A stretch of DNA of 64,000 nucleotides, from positions 1,404,501-1,468,500 of the forward strand of contig NZ_CP038439.1 of NCBI RefSeq assembly GCF_004683865.2. Direction: 5' to 3'. Position numbers and translations under genes: made by a program. This DNA comes from Paracoccus liaowanqingii. Lineage in GTDB: Bacteria > Pseudomonadota > Alphaproteobacteria > Rhodobacterales > Rhodobacteraceae. Of the stretch, positions 1 through 10,503 are shown piece after piece. Numbering within the stretch: the first letter of the stretch is position 1; each line of letters opens with the position of its first letter. A model generated the notes under the pieces. The model worked only from the letters and a program-made list of their open reading frames with translations. It was not told the DNA's origin and searched no databases.

Positions 1-745
1 CGAAGACCGTGGCGATCAGCCGCTTGTTGCCGCGCTGCGCCGAGGCGGTCAGGTTGAAGCCCGCCGCCCGGGTATAGCCGGTCTTGATCCCGTCCGCGCC
101 GGGATAGTCGTCCAGGAAGCGACGGTTCGTCGCGGTCACCTGCGCGATGCCCGCATCCGCCGTCCGGCGCGAGAACAGGTTGTAATACTGGGGAAAATCG
201 TAGAACAGGTGGCGGCCCAGGATGCTCATGTCATGGGCGGTCGAGAAATGCCCCTCCTGCGTCAGCCCGTGGGCGTTGCGGAACTGGGTGTTGTTCATGC
301 CGAGGGCGCGCGCCATCTGCGTCATCTGCTGGGTGAAGGCCTGCTCGGATCCCGCCAGCCCCTCGCCCAGGGCGGTGGCGGCATCGTTGCCCGACTTGAT
401 CGCCGCGGCGCGGATCAGATAGCGCAATTCGATCTGCTGGCCCGCGCGCAGGCCCAGCTTCGAAGGCGGCTCGTTGGCGGCCTTGCTGGAGATGGTGAAG
501 CGCGAGTCCAGCCGCACCTGCCCCCGCTCGATCGCCGAGAAGGCCATGTAGAGCGTCATCATCTTGGTGAGCGACGCGGGATGCAGCCGGGTGTCGGCGT
601 TCTGGCGATAGATGGGCTGGCCCGTCCGGGCATCCATCACATAGGCCGCGAAGGGCGCTGCGGCTGCCGGAAGCGACAGCAGCAGGGTAGCCAGCACGGC
701 CTGACGCAGCAGCCGGAAGACTTGGGGAAATCTGTTCACTGTCAC
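1..745 (-). CDS. D-alanyl-D-alanine carboxypeptidase (peptidase S11), 3' end outside window
   Basis: Periplasmic penicillin-binding enzyme that removes the terminal D-Ala from peptidoglycan stem peptides. The 248 visible codons carry all three active-site motifs of the family: SLTK (S58, K61), SGN at 118-120 and KTG at 221-223. Residues about 10-30 form a hydrophobic signal peptide ending in an Ala-rich cleavage region. No ATG fits this frame. The start is a GTG at 745, or a second GTG two codons later at 739, and the signal peptide follows directly. The C-terminal part lies beyond the left edge, so a membrane anchor cannot be checked. It is divergent from clpS. Confidence 0.9.
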   Translation of the reverse strand, partial: MTVNRFPQVFRLLRQAVLATLLLSLPAAAAPFAAYVMDARTGQPIYRQNADTRLHPASLTKMMTLYMAFSAIERGQVRLDSRFTISSKAANEPPSKLGLRAGQQIELRYLIRAAAIKSGNDAATALGEGLAGSEQAFTQQMTQMARALGMNNTQFRNAHGLTQEGHFSTAHDMSILGRHLFYDFPQYYNLFSRRTADAGIAQVTATNRRFLDDYPGADGIKTGYTRAAGFNLTASAQRGNKRLIATVF

Positions 746-802
746 TGTCTCTCTGCCTCAAGCGGGCGCGTCGTTTGTCGCACACCCGTCGTTAATGAAC
801 TC

Positions 803-831
803 AGAATAGCACGGGAGTTTTTTCCTTGGAA
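803..831 (-). promoter_or_regulatory. Possible promoter for the carboxypeptidase gene
   Basis: Read on the minus strand: TTCCAA (831-826), a 17-base spacer, then TATTCT (808-803), about 60 bases ahead of the GTG start. The -10 is good and the -35 is weak. This is inference from spacing only. Confidence 0.3.
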
Positions 832-889
832 CCGTGCATTCCATCTAAATTCATCTTCCGCGGGAACTGCGGCCTTCCGCGCGGGGGGC

Positions 890-941
890 TTTCATCCGGG
901 GCGGTTTGCGCTATATTTCACCCCGAGGGCCGGTACCGGCC
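890..941 (+). promoter_or_regulatory. Possible clpS promoter and leader palindrome
   Basis: TTTCAT (890-895) and TATATT (912-917) are separated by 16 bases. They are followed by a perfect 14-base palindrome GGCCGGTACCGGCC (928-941) in what would be the clpS leader, 38 bases before the ATG. The palindrome could be an operator or a leader hairpin; its role is unknown. Confidence 0.35.
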
Positions 942-978
942 ATCTTCAGGCCCGCAGCATTCAGGAATACCCCCGCCG

Positions 979-1308
979 ATGACGCACTGGATGACCGCAC
1001 CCGACAAGCCCGACGACCAGTCCGACCTGGCGGTCAAGCCGCGCTCCAAGTCCCAACGCCCGCCCATGTACAAGGTCCTGCTGCTGAACGACGACTTCAC
1101 GCCGATGGAGTTCGTCGTCCATGTGCTGGAACGCCTGTTCAACATGACCCACGCCCAGGCCATCGAGATCATGCTGACCGTGCATCGCCGAGGCGTGGCG
1201 GTGGTGGGCGTCTTCTCTCACGAGGTGGCCGAGACGAAGGTCGCCCAGGTGATGGAACTGGCCCGCCGCCAGCAGCATCCCCTGCAATGCACCATGGAAA
1301 AAGAGTAA
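979..1308 (+). CDS. clpS: ATP-dependent Clp protease adaptor ClpS
   Basis: Cytoplasmic adaptor that delivers N-degron substrates to the ClpAP protease. The 109-residue product has a disordered, charged N-terminal tail (about 1-28) and then the ClpS core: [16 protein letters not shown] (31-46), which forms part of the N-end residue pocket, and VHRRG with the following [15 protein letters not shown]. Length and motifs fit the family. Start: ATG at 979; an in-frame ATG at 991 would remove four residues. The reading frame stays open upstream, but that stretch has no homology-like features. clpA is not in this window. Confidence 0.95.
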   Translation: MTHWMTAPDKPDDQSDLAVKPRSKSQRPPMYKVLLLNDDFTPMEFVVHVLERLFNMTHAQAIEIMLTVHRRGVAVVGVFSHEVAETKVAQVMELARRQQHPLQCTMEKE

Positions 1309-1312
1309 CCCT

Positions 1313-2323
1313 GTGACCCAATCACGACTGGATCTGGCCTTTCCGGATGGCCATCCCGGGGGCGAGGTCCTGTTCATCGGCGCGACCGCCGCCGAGGATC
1401 TGTCCCCGCTTCTCCTGCAGCACCTGACCATCGTGCAGGGCCATGTCGCCGACCATGACGGCCTGGCCGCGCGCGGCTTCCGCGTGGCGCCCTCGGCCGA
1501 CGGCACCTTCGACGCCGCCATCGTGCGCCTGCCGCGTGCCAAGGAGGCCGCCCGGGCCCGCTTGGCGCTGGCCGCCGCCCATCTGGCCCCCGGCGCCCCC
1601 CTCTGGGTCGACGGGCAGAAGACCGACGGCGCCGACGCGATCCTCAAGGAGCTGCGCGCCCTGGCCCCGGTGACCGATGTCATCAGCAAGGCGCATGGCA
1701 AGATCTTCCGCCTGACGCTGCCGCCCGAGGGCCTGCCCGAGGCGTGGCAGGCCCGCGCCCGCGAGGTCGCGCCCGGCTTCGTGACGCTGCCCGGGGTCTT
1801 CTCGGCCGACCATGTGGATCCCGGCTCGCGGATGCTGGCCGATCACCTGCCGCCCAAGCTGCCCACGCGGATCGTCGATCTGGGCGCGGGCTGGGGCTGG
1901 CTGTCGGCGCAGGCCCTGGCGCGCGCGGGCGTCACCGAGCTGCATCTGGTCGAGGCCGACCACGCCGCCCTGACCTCGGCGCGGCGGAATGTCACGGACC
2001 CGCGCGCGCGCTTCCACTGGGCCGACGCCCGCGACTTCACGCTGAAGGAGCCGGTGAACGGCGTCATCATGAACCCGCCCTTCCACGCGGGGCGCGAGGC
2101 AGACCCGCGCCTCGGCGCCGCCTTCATCGCCACCGCCGCGCGGCTGCTGACCGGGGCGGGCAAGCTGTGGATGGTCGCCAACCGCCACCTGCCCTACGAG
2201 CAGGTGCTGGCCCAGCATTTCGGCCAGGTCCACGAGATCGCCGGTGACACCCGCTTCAAGGTGATCGAGGCCAGCGCCGCCGGCAAGGGCAGTGCCACGA
2301 CCCGCAAGGCGGGGCGGCGATGA
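1313..2323 (+). CDS. Class I SAM-dependent methyltransferase, RsmC-like
   Basis: Probable 16S rRNA guanine-N2 methyltransferase of the RsmC/RlmG type. The 336 residues match the family's two-domain length: a degenerate N-terminal methyltransferase-like half and a catalytic C-terminal half. That half has the SAM-binding motif DLGAGWGWLS (189-198) and the N-methyltransferase motif NPPFH (254-258). The start is GTG at 1313, four bases after the clpS stop, and the end overlaps the next gene by ATGA. Which base is modified cannot be read from sequence, so the RsmC assignment is family-level. Confidence 0.8.
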   Translation: MTQSRLDLAFPDGHPGGEVLFIGATAAEDLSPLLLQHLTIVQGHVADHDGLAARGFRVAPSADGTFDAAIVRLPRAKEAARARLALAAAHLAPGAPLWVDGQKTDGADAILKELRALAPVTDVISKAHGKIFRLTLPPEGLPEAWQARAREVAPGFVTLPGVFSADHVDPGSRMLADHLPPKLPTRIVDLGAGWGWLSAQALARAGVTELHLVEADHAALTSARRNVTDPRARFHWADARDFTLKEPVNGVIMNPPFHAGREADPRLGAAFIATAARLLTGAGKLWMVANRHLPYEQVLAQHFGQVHEIAGDTRFKVIEASAAGKGSATTRKAGRR

Positions 2324-3126
2324 CCCTCTCGATCCAAGGCAAGACCGCCATCGTGACCGGCGCCGCGCGCGGCGTGGGGCTGGCCATCGCCCGGCACCTG
2401 GCAGACCGCGGCGCCTCGGTCATGTTCGCCGATGGCGACGAGGCGGCGCTGAACTCGGTCGTCTCGGATTACGAGGACGGCCAGACGCAGGTGCGCCGCT
2501 TCGTGGGCAACATGGCCGAAAAGCTGGCCATGGCGAATCTGCTCTCGGCGACGCTGGACGCCTTCGACCGGGTCGACATCCTGGTCAACGCGCATCGCTT
2601 CGTCCGGGGCAGCGATCCCCTGGACACCGACATGGATGCGCTCGAGGAGATGCTGCGCCAGAACATGCTGGCCGGGCTGCGTCTGTCGCAGATGGTGGCC
2701 AAGCGCATGATCCGTCAGGCCGAGGGCGAGGGCACTGCCAGCCAGACCGGCGCGATCGTCAACATCTCGACCTTGGCGGCGCGGCGCCCGGTCCCCTCGA
2801 TGCTGGGCTATTCCATCGCCTGCGCCGCGCAGGAACAGGCGACGCGCGGCCTGGCCCTGGCGCTGGCCCCGCACCGCATCCGCGTGAACGGCGTCAGCTT
2901 CAGCAGCGTCATGTCGCACGAGTTGCAATGCGCGCTGAAGGACAATCCCGACACCCGCGCCCTGATCATCGCGGGCACGCCCCTGGGCCGCATCGCGGCC
3001 GCCGACGAGCTGGCCGAGACGGTACATTACCTCTGCAGCGACGGCGCCCGCTTCGTGACCGGCCAGATCGTCACCGTCGACGGCGGCCGCAGCCTGGCCG
3101 ACCCGGTCACCGCCCAGATCCTCTGA
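2320..3126 (+). CDS. SDR-family oxidoreductase-like protein lacking the catalytic lysine
   Basis: Rossmann-fold protein of the short-chain dehydrogenase/reductase family, 268 residues. The cofactor motif TGAARGVG is at 13-20, the NAG-type motif appears as NAH (90-92), the active-site serine is S150 (NIS) and the tyrosine is Y164. The YxxxK motif reads YSIAC: the codon for residue 168 is TGC (Cys) where Lys is expected. The C-terminal VTGQIVTVDGGRS is typical. It starts within the methyltransferase stop codon (ATGA), so the two are probably co-translated. Substrate unknown. Without the Lys it may be non-catalytic or use an altered mechanism. Confidence 0.8.
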   Translation: MTLSIQGKTAIVTGAARGVGLAIARHLADRGASVMFADGDEAALNSVVSDYEDGQTQVRRFVGNMAEKLAMANLLSATLDAFDRVDILVNAHRFVRGSDPLDTDMDALEEMLRQNMLAGLRLSQMVAKRMIRQAEGEGTASQTGAIVNISTLAARRPVPSMLGYSIACAAQEQATRGLALALAPHRIRVNGVSFSSVMSHELQCALKDNPDTRALIIAGTPLGRIAAADELAETVHYLCSDGARFVTGQIVTVDGGRSLADPVTAQIL

Positions 3127-3133
3127 CCCCACC

Positions 3134-3194
3134 CTTCATCTTGGCAAAAATATCCCGGGGGACATCGCGGCACGCGATGGGGGGCACCGCCCCC
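3134..3194. repeat. Intergenic structured repeat, copy A
   Basis: Begins 8 bases after the SDR stop codon. A core CTTCATCTTGGCAAAAATAT plus CCCGGGGG is followed by two hairpins: CATCGCG-GCA-CGCGATG (3163-3179) and GGGGGGC-ACC-GCCCCC (3179-3194). Four other copies of this architecture occur in the window, three of them also right after stop codons. It may act as a transcript 3' end or mRNA stabiliser. Confidence 0.75.
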
Positions 3195-3214
3195 TGCGAC
3201 GCCCCCGGACCAAG

Positions 3215-3631
3215 CTACGCCTCCTCGGGAAACGCCTCCCGGCAGGCCGAGACCGCCGCCCGCGCCCCGCGCGTCAGGGCCGCCTGCCGCGCCTCCAGCC
3301 CGTCGCGCTTGCGCGTCTCCGCGGCCGGATCGATCGGCACCCGGTACCGTTCGCTGTCCACATAGTCGCGCCAGCAGCCATAGGTCGACACGTGCTGCTG
3401 GCCGTTCCGGTCGCGATAGACGCGGCGGCACTGCTCGAACCGGGTGCGGACCACCTGCCGCTCCTGCCACGAATAGCCGCGGGCCAGGTTCCCCTCGACC
3501 TCGGCCAGAAGCGCGCTGATCGTCCGGTACTCGCTGGTATTGCGGTCGATGCAGCGTTCCTGGGGGGTGCCGCAGGCGGCCAGCGCCAAGGGCAGGGCCA
3601 GGCAGATGGCAAGGGCGGTGTTGCGGCGCAT
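3215..3631 (-). CDS. Hypothetical lipoprotein
   Basis: 138 residues with a classical lipoprotein signal: MRRN, a hydrophobic stretch, and the lipobox LAAC with Cys at 20. The mature part is basic and Cys-containing (Cys at about 27, 69, 86 and 130) without a domain I recognise, so an envelope location is inferred but no function. It is divergent from hemF with a short spacer. Its 3' end faces repeat copy A. Confidence 0.7.
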   Translation of the reverse strand: MRRNTALAICLALPLALAACGTPQERCIDRNTSEYRTISALLAEVEGNLARGYSWQERQVVRTRFEQCRRVYRDRNGQQHVSTYGCWRDYVDSERYRVPIDPAAETRKRDGLEARQAALTRGARAAVSACREAFPEEA

Positions 3632-3680
3632 GACGGCTCTCTTTAAGGGGTCGGGCGATGCTAGCGCCGACGCAAGCGGG

Positions 3681-3688
3681 TTTGCAAA
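3681..3688. promoter_or_regulatory. TTTGCAAA palindrome ahead of hemF
   Basis: A perfect TTTGCAAA palindrome 22 bases before the hemF ATG. The same octamer is found upstream of prpE. It matches the motif reported for short-chain fatty acyl-CoA regulators (ScfR/PccR/RamB) in Rhodobacter and Paracoccus, but a link to hemF would be unexpected and this copy may be chance. Confidence 0.25.
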
Positions 3689-3710
3689 TCACGAATGAGG
3701 CGGATCACCG

Positions 3711-4577
3711 ATGACCGATGCCATGGACGACCAACGCCACGACGCCGCGACCTGGTTCCACACCCTGCGCGACCGCATCGTGGCGGCCTTCGAGGCGCTG
3801 GAGGACCGCGCCGCAGGCCCCGCCGCCCCGGGCCGGTTCGAGGTCACCCCCACCACCCGCGAGAATGACGGCGGCGGCGGGCTGATGTCGGTCATGCGCG
3901 GCGGCCGGGTCTTCGAGAAGGTCGGCGTGAACTGGTCGCAGGTCCACGGCACCCTCGCGCCCCGCGCCCAGGCCGCCATGGCCGCGCGCGGCGTGGCGGG
4001 CATGGCCGAGGATCCGCGCTTCTGGGCCTCGGGCGTCAGCTTGGTGGCGCATATGCAGAACCCCCATGCCCCGGCGGTCCACATGAACACGCGCATGTTC
4101 TGGACGCCCGGCGCCTGGTGGTTCGGCGGCGGCACCGACCTGAACCCCTGCCTGGAATACCCAAAGGACACCGCGCATTTCCACGACACCCTGCAGGACG
4201 CCTGCGCGCCCCACGGCGCCGATTACTACGACCGCTTCAAGGCCTGGGCGGACGAGTATTTCTTCATCCCCCATCGCGGCCGCGCGCGGGGCGTGGGCGG
4301 GATCTTCTATGACGACCTGAACACCGGCGACTGGCAGGCCGACTTCGCCTTCACCCGCGCCGTGGGCGAGGCCTTCCTGCCCGCCTTCCTGCCCTTGGCC
4401 GAGGCGCGCATGACCCAAGCCTTCACCGAGGCCGACCGCGACACCCAGCTGATCCACCGCGGCCTCTATGCCGAATACAACCTCGTCTACGACCGGGGCA
4501 CCAAGTTCGGCCTGGAAACTGGCCACAATGCCGATGCCGTGCTGATGAGCCTGCCGCCCTTGGCGAAATGGATCTAG
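3711..4577 (+). CDS. hemF: Oxygen-dependent coproporphyrinogen III oxidase
   Basis: Converts coproporphyrinogen III to protoporphyrinogen IX by two oxidative decarboxylations using O2, in haem biosynthesis. The 288 residues are normal length. Signature segments are present: NPHAPAVHMNTRMF (117-130), GGGTDLNP (139-146) and YDDLNTGDW further on. The start ATG at 3711 follows GAGGCGG about 10 bases upstream. Other haem genes in the window, hemE and hemC, lie 32 kb away. The gene is convergent with the YnfA-type gene. Confidence 0.97.
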   Translation: MTDAMDDQRHDAATWFHTLRDRIVAAFEALEDRAAGPAAPGRFEVTPTTRENDGGGGLMSVMRGGRVFEKVGVNWSQVHGTLAPRAQAAMAARGVAGMAEDPRFWASGVSLVAHMQNPHAPAVHMNTRMFWTPGAWWFGGGTDLNPCLEYPKDTAHFHDTLQDACAPHGADYYDRFKAWADEYFFIPHRGRARGVGGIFYDDLNTGDWQADFAFTRAVGEAFLPAFLPLAEARMTQAFTEADRDTQLIHRGLYAEYNLVYDRGTKFGLETGHNADAVLMSLPPLAKWI

Positions 4578-4602
4578 GCGCCGGCGGTCCGGGCGCCGCG
4601 CC

Positions 4603-4929
4603 TCAGGCCCGCGCGCCCGCCACGATCACCAGCGTCCCCGCGATGCACAGCCCCGCGCCCAGCAGATCGAGGCGCGTGGGCATCTGCCCCTCGGTCATCC
4701 ACAGCCAGCCCACCGAGGCCGCGACATAGATCCCGCCATAGGCCGCATAGGCGCGGCCCGCGAAATCCGCCTCGACCCGCGTCAGCAGCCAGGCGAACAA
4801 CGCCAGCGCCGCGATCCCCGGCACCAGCCACAGCACCGAGCGGCCAAGCCGCAGCCAGGCCCAGAAGGCAAAGCAGCCCGCGATCTCGGCCAAGGCCGCC
4901 AGCAGGTACAGGCCAAGCGTGGCGGGCAT
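4603..4929 (-). CDS. YnfA-family inner membrane protein
   Basis: 108 residues with four predicted transmembrane helices (about 5-25, 30-48, 60-78, 88-106), the architecture of the YnfA/UPF0060 family related to small multidrug transporters. Conserved-type segments [12 protein letters not shown] and [20 protein letters not shown] are present. Transport substrate is not established for the family. The stop of parE lies six bases from its start codon and both run on the minus strand with parE upstream, so they may share a transcript. Confidence 0.85.
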   Translation of the reverse strand: MPATLGLYLLAALAEIAGCFAFWAWLRLGRSVLWLVPGIAALALFAWLLTRVEADFAGRAYAAYGGIYVAASVGWLWMTEGQMPTRLDLLGAGLCIAGTLVIVAGARA

Positions 4930-4934
4930 CCGGA

Positions 4935-6896
<1,962 letters not shown>

Positions 6897-7001
6897 CGGG
6901 GGTCGCTCGCTGATAAGGATCGCGGCGCTTATCTCATGCGGCGGGGGCGGGCGGCAAGGGGTTGTGGCCCCCGGGCGCCCAGCCCCCATGGGTCGCGCCT
7001 G

Positions 7002-7658
7002 CTATTCGGGCTCGGCTAGGCGCGCGGCCCACATCGCCTGGAAGGCCGGGCGATCCTGACAGGCCGACAGCCAGGCTCGGATCGCGGGGAAGGGTTCCAT
7101 CAGCGGGCCGTAGTTCTGGGCATAGCGCACGATCTCGGCCATGTTCAGGTCGGCCACGGTGAAGCGCCCGCCGATCAGATAGGCATGGGTGGCCAGATGA
7201 TCCTCCAGCACCTTCAGGGGGCGGACCAGCCGTTCGGCGGCCTCGGCCACCAGCCCCGCATCCTCGGGTTCCGACAGCGTGCGGTCGTGCAGGTAGAGCA
7301 CGGTCAGGGCGTCGGGCTCGATCGCGGTGGCGCCATAGAACGACCACTGGCCCATCAGCGCATCCTCGGCATAGTCCTGGGGGCCGGTGGGGCCGCCATG
7401 CTTGCGCGCCAGATGCAGCGTGCAGGCCAGCGATTCCGTCAGGACCAGCCCCTCGTCCTCGATCACCGGGATCGCGCCCGCGGGCGACAGCGCCAGGAAA
7501 TCGAGGCTGCGGGTGTTCAGGGGCGCGTCCTCGGCCTCGGCATCGGCCAGCCGATAGGCCTGGATCACCGGCACCTGCCGGAAGGGCAGGTCCAGCTCGT
7601 GACACAGCCAGATGACGCGCGAGGCGCGGGAACGGGTGACGCCGTGAAGGATCAGCAT
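7002..7658 (-). CDS. Glutathione S-transferase family protein
   Basis: 218-residue soluble protein. Residues 1-80 form the thioredoxin-like N-terminal domain, with LHGVTRSRASRVIWLCHELDL, the cis-Pro loop GAIPVIEDEG and ES at the gamma-Glu binding turn. An all-helical C-terminal domain contains the N-capping motif region GRFTVADLNMAEI. Ser residues near the N-terminus suggest a Ser-type or beta/theta-like enzyme. The electrophile substrate is unknown. It stands alone between parE and the hydrolase, all on the same strand. Confidence 0.87.
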   Translation of the reverse strand: MLILHGVTRSRASRVIWLCHELDLPFRQVPVIQAYRLADAEAEDAPLNTRSLDFLALSPAGAIPVIEDEGLVLTESLACTLHLARKHGGPTGPQDYAEDALMGQWSFYGATAIEPDALTVLYLHDRTLSEPEDAGLVAEAAERLVRPLKVLEDHLATHAYLIGGRFTVADLNMAEIVRYAQNYGPLMEPFPAIRAWLSACQDRPAFQAMWAARLAEPE

Positions 7659-7725
7659 GGGGATTTCCTCGTTTTGTGCAGCCTGCGGCGCGGGGGCGCG
7701 ATGCGCAACCCCTCAGCTTGGGTCG

Positions 7726-8715
7726 TCAGCGCGGGACCCCCGGGCGCAGGCCCGCGCGTGCGGCGGCGCGGTCGATGGCGTCGACGATGGCCTGCGGGTC
7801 GCCGTGCTGGGGCATGTGGCCCTGGCCGGGCAGGATGGTCAGCGCCGCATCGGGCAGGGCGCGGGCCAGCGGCTCGGCATGGACGAAGGCGGGCACGATC
7901 TCGTCGCGGTCGCCATGCAGGATCTCGACCGGCAGGGTCAGGCGCGGATATTCGGGCGCCATGACGCGCAGATAGGGGCGCAGCCCGCTGATCTGCGCCG
8001 CATTCGCGCGATAGTTGCCGCGCCGCACGGCCAGCCCCACGCCGATATACTCGGCATAGCCCGGCGGCACGGGCTGGGGGGCGAAGATCCCCTCCATGAT
8101 CGCATCGCCAAGCGCCAGGGGCGCCAGCGCGGTCAGCAGGGGCGGACCCACCCGGTCGCCCAAGGGCGTGCCGATGAAGGCGTACCAGCCCGTCAGATCG
8201 CCCGGCCACGGCATCGTCGCCCCCGAGACGATCACCAGCGCCGCCGTGTCCGAGGGCGCCCGCTGCGCCCAGGCCAGCGCCACGGCGCCGCCATAGCTGT
8301 GGCCCAGCACGATCGGGTCGCGCACGCCCAGCTGGTCTGCAGCGGCGCGCAGCAACTCGGCCTGCGCGATGGGATTGGCGGTCTGCGCGCCGATGGGATC
8401 GGTCCAGCCGAGGCCGGGCCGGTCGAAGGCGATGACGCGGTAGCGGTCCGACAGCCGGTCCACCAGATCAAAGGTGAAATCGCGGGTATTGCCGCTGGCC
8501 CCGTGCAGCAGGACCAAGTCGGGCCCCGCGCCCGCGACATGGGCGTGGACGGTGGTGCCTCCCACGTCCAGCAGCTGGCCGGTGGGGGGGAACTGCGCCT
8601 CGAACCCGGCCTCGCGCGCGCTGGCCCTCGCGTCGACGGCACGGCCGCAACCGGCCATCGCCAGCCCCGCCACGGCGATCCCCAAGGCCAGCCCGATCCG
8701 TCGTCCCATGCCCAT
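7726..8715 (-). CDS. Alpha/beta-hydrolase fold lipoprotein
   Basis: 329-residue hydrolase anchored to the envelope by a lipoprotein signal (lipobox LAMAGC, Cys at 23). The catalytic triad is visible: nucleophile S140 in GHSYGG, acid D271 in HGDRDEIVP and H300 in GQGHMPQ; the oxyanion segment HGASGN is at 71-76. The start at 8715 was chosen because the signal peptide begins there; a second ATG lies at 8709. The substrate cannot be inferred; esterase, lipase or haloperoxidase-like enzymes share this fold. Confidence 0.85.
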   Translation of the reverse strand: MGMGRRIGLALGIAVAGLAMAGCGRAVDARASAREAGFEAQFPPTGQLLDVGGTTVHAHVAGAGPDLVLLHGASGNTRDFTFDLVDRLSDRYRVIAFDRPGLGWTDPIGAQTANPIAQAELLRAAADQLGVRDPIVLGHSYGGAVALAWAQRAPSDTAALVIVSGATMPWPGDLTGWYAFIGTPLGDRVGPPLLTALAPLALGDAIMEGIFAPQPVPPGYAEYIGVGLAVRRGNYRANAAQISGLRPYLRVMAPEYPRLTLPVEILHGDRDEIVPAFVHAEPLARALPDAALTILPGQGHMPQHGDPQAIVDAIDRAAARAGLRPGVPR

Positions 8716-8859
8716 CGTCTCATCCCGTCCGTGCCGCGCGGGGCGCAACCGCTGCCCCGGCGCGGGGGTTCCGCCCCTGCGACCTCTGGCGCGGCGGTGA
8801 TTTGCAAGCCCGCGGCGACGGGGGTAACTGGACGGGCCAAGATTGCCAAGGTGCCGCCC

Positions 8860-9552
8860 ATGTCCGCGATGACCCTGCCCACCAAGATCCTGCCTGCCAA
8901 GATTTTGACCGCCGCCCTGCTGTCGGCGCTGCCCGGCGCGGCGCTGGCCCATCCGCATGTCTTCATCGACGCCGGGCTGGCGCTAGACTACGACCCGGCC
9001 GGGGCGCTGACGCAGGTGACCGTCGAATGGGCCTATGACGATTTCTATTCGCTGCTGATCATCGAGGATCTGGGCCTCGACCCCGATGGCGACGGTATCC
9101 TGACCCCCGACGAACAGGCCGCCCTGCAGGGCTTCGATGCCGATTGGGAGGAGGGGTTCGACGGGCGTCTGTTTCTGGACGTCGACGGAGCCCCCGTCGC
9201 GCTGCAGGCGCCGCGCCATCTGCCGACACGCTACGAGGAGGGGCGGCTGATCTCGGCCCATGTGCGGCCGCTGGCCCAGCCCTTGGATGGCGCGCAGCCC
9301 CTGCGGCTGCGTGTCTACGATCCGGAATATTACGTGCAGTTCGCCATTCCCGCGCCGCCCGTGATCCGGGGCGCCGACTGCGCGGTCGATCAGCGCGTGG
9401 GCGATCCCTTCGCCGCCGCCGACGCCTATGCCCGCGCGGTGGCCGAGGGGCTGGAGGACACCGACGGGGCGATGACCGCCGAGATGCTGATCGTCGACAT
9501 CGGCGCGGCGGGCGCGGACGAGGTCCGCCTTAGCTGCGGGACCGCGCCATGA
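8860..9552 (+). CDS. DUF1007-family periplasmic protein, partner of NicO transporter
   Basis: 230 residues: signal peptide (about 1-28, ending GAALA) and then the family's HPHVFIDAGLAL start. An EF-hand-like loop DPDGDGILTPDE is visible at about 70-81, suggesting a Ca2+ or other metal site. DUF1007 genes are usually found directly before nickel/cobalt permeases, as here, where the last codons overlap the transporter gene (ATGA). A role in delivering or sensing divalent metal in the periplasm is inferred from this pairing. The ATG at 8860 was chosen for the signal peptide although the frame is open much further upstream. Confidence 0.85.
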   Translation: MSAMTLPTKILPAKILTAALLSALPGAALAHPHVFIDAGLALDYDPAGALTQVTVEWAYDDFYSLLIIEDLGLDPDGDGILTPDEQAALQGFDADWEEGFDGRLFLDVDGAPVALQAPRHLPTRYEEGRLISAHVRPLAQPLDGAQPLRLRVYDPEYYVQFAIPAPPVIRGADCAVDQRVGDPFAAADAYARAVAEGLEDTDGAMTAEMLIVDIGAAGADEVRLSCGTAP

Positions 9553-10496
9553 TCCGAGGCCCGTGGCGCGCGCTGGCACTGGTCGGTCTGGGGACCGGGC
9601 TGGTCGTCATGGCCCTGTGGCTGTCGGGCGGGCTGACCGGGCTGGAGCGGTGGGCCGCCCTGCAGCAGCGCGCGGCGCAGGACCTGATGGCGGGCGCGCT
9701 GCGGGCGCTGCGGGCGGGCGATCCGGGCGCGACGGCCTCGCTGGTCTGGGTCTGCTTCGGCTACGGGGTCTTTCACGCGGTGGGGCCGGGGCATGGCAAG
9801 CTGGTCATCGGCAGCTACGGCTTTGGCACGCAGGTGCCGCTGGCCCGGCTGGCGGGGCTGTCGCTGGCATCCTCGCTGGCGCAGGCGGGCGTGGCGGTGG
9901 CGCTGGTCTGGGGCGGCATCACGATCCTGGATCTGGGGCGCGAAGCGCTGACCGACCTGTCCGAGGCGCATATGGCGCGGATCAGCACCGTGCTGGTCGC
10001 GCTGGTCGGGGCGTGGCTGGCCCTGCGCGGCTGGAGGATGCTGCGGCATGAGGCCGCACGGGAACCGGCGCGGGGCCACGACCACGACCACGGGCATGGC
10101 CACGACCATCACCACGACCACGGCCCGGCCTGCGGCTGCGGCCATGCGCATGGCCCGACGCCCCGGCAGCTGGCCGAGACGCGGTCCCTGCGCGACGGGC
10201 TGCTGGTCGTGGCCTCCATCGCCGCGCGTCCCTGCACCGGGGCCCTGTTCCTGCTGATCCTGACCTGGCGGATGGGAATCTTCGGCACCGGCATCCTGGG
10301 GACCTTCGCCATGGGCCTGGGCACCGCCACGGTCACGCTGGCCGTCGCGGGGCTGGCGGTCTGGGCGCGGCGGGGCAGCTTCGCGCTGCTGCCGCAGACG
10401 GGCCCCTGGGCGCAGACCGCGCGCTGGCTGCCCGGGGCGATGCAGCTGGGCGCCGGGGCGCTGATCGCGGCGGTCTCGGTGGCGGTGCTGCTCTAG
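9549..10496 (+). CDS. Nickel/cobalt transporter, NicO/RcnA type
   Basis: 315-residue inner-membrane transporter with about six helices. The family metal-site motif HAVGPGHGK is at 76-84. Between helices lies a very His-rich cytoplasmic or periplasmic loop (177-201), about half of it His and Asp, ending with CGC at 195-197, which should bind divalent metal. RcnA-like members export Ni2+/Co2+; others with DUF1007 partners are implicated in uptake, so direction is uncertain. Start codon overlaps the DUF1007 stop. Confidence 0.87.
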   Translation: MIRGPWRALALVGLGTGLVVMALWLSGGLTGLERWAALQQRAAQDLMAGALRALRAGDPGATASLVWVCFGYGVFHAVGPGHGKLVIGSYGFGTQVPLARLAGLSLASSLAQAGVAVALVWGGITILDLGREALTDLSEAHMARISTVLVALVGAWLALRGWRMLRHEAAREPARGHDHDHGHGHDHHHDHGPACGCGHAHGPTPRQLAETRSLRDGLLVVASIAARPCTGALFLLILTWRMGIFGTGILGTFAMGLGTATVTLAVAGLAVWARRGSFALLPQTGPWAQTARWLPGAMQLGAGALIAAVSVAVLL

Positions 10497-10503
10497 GCGG
10501 GGA

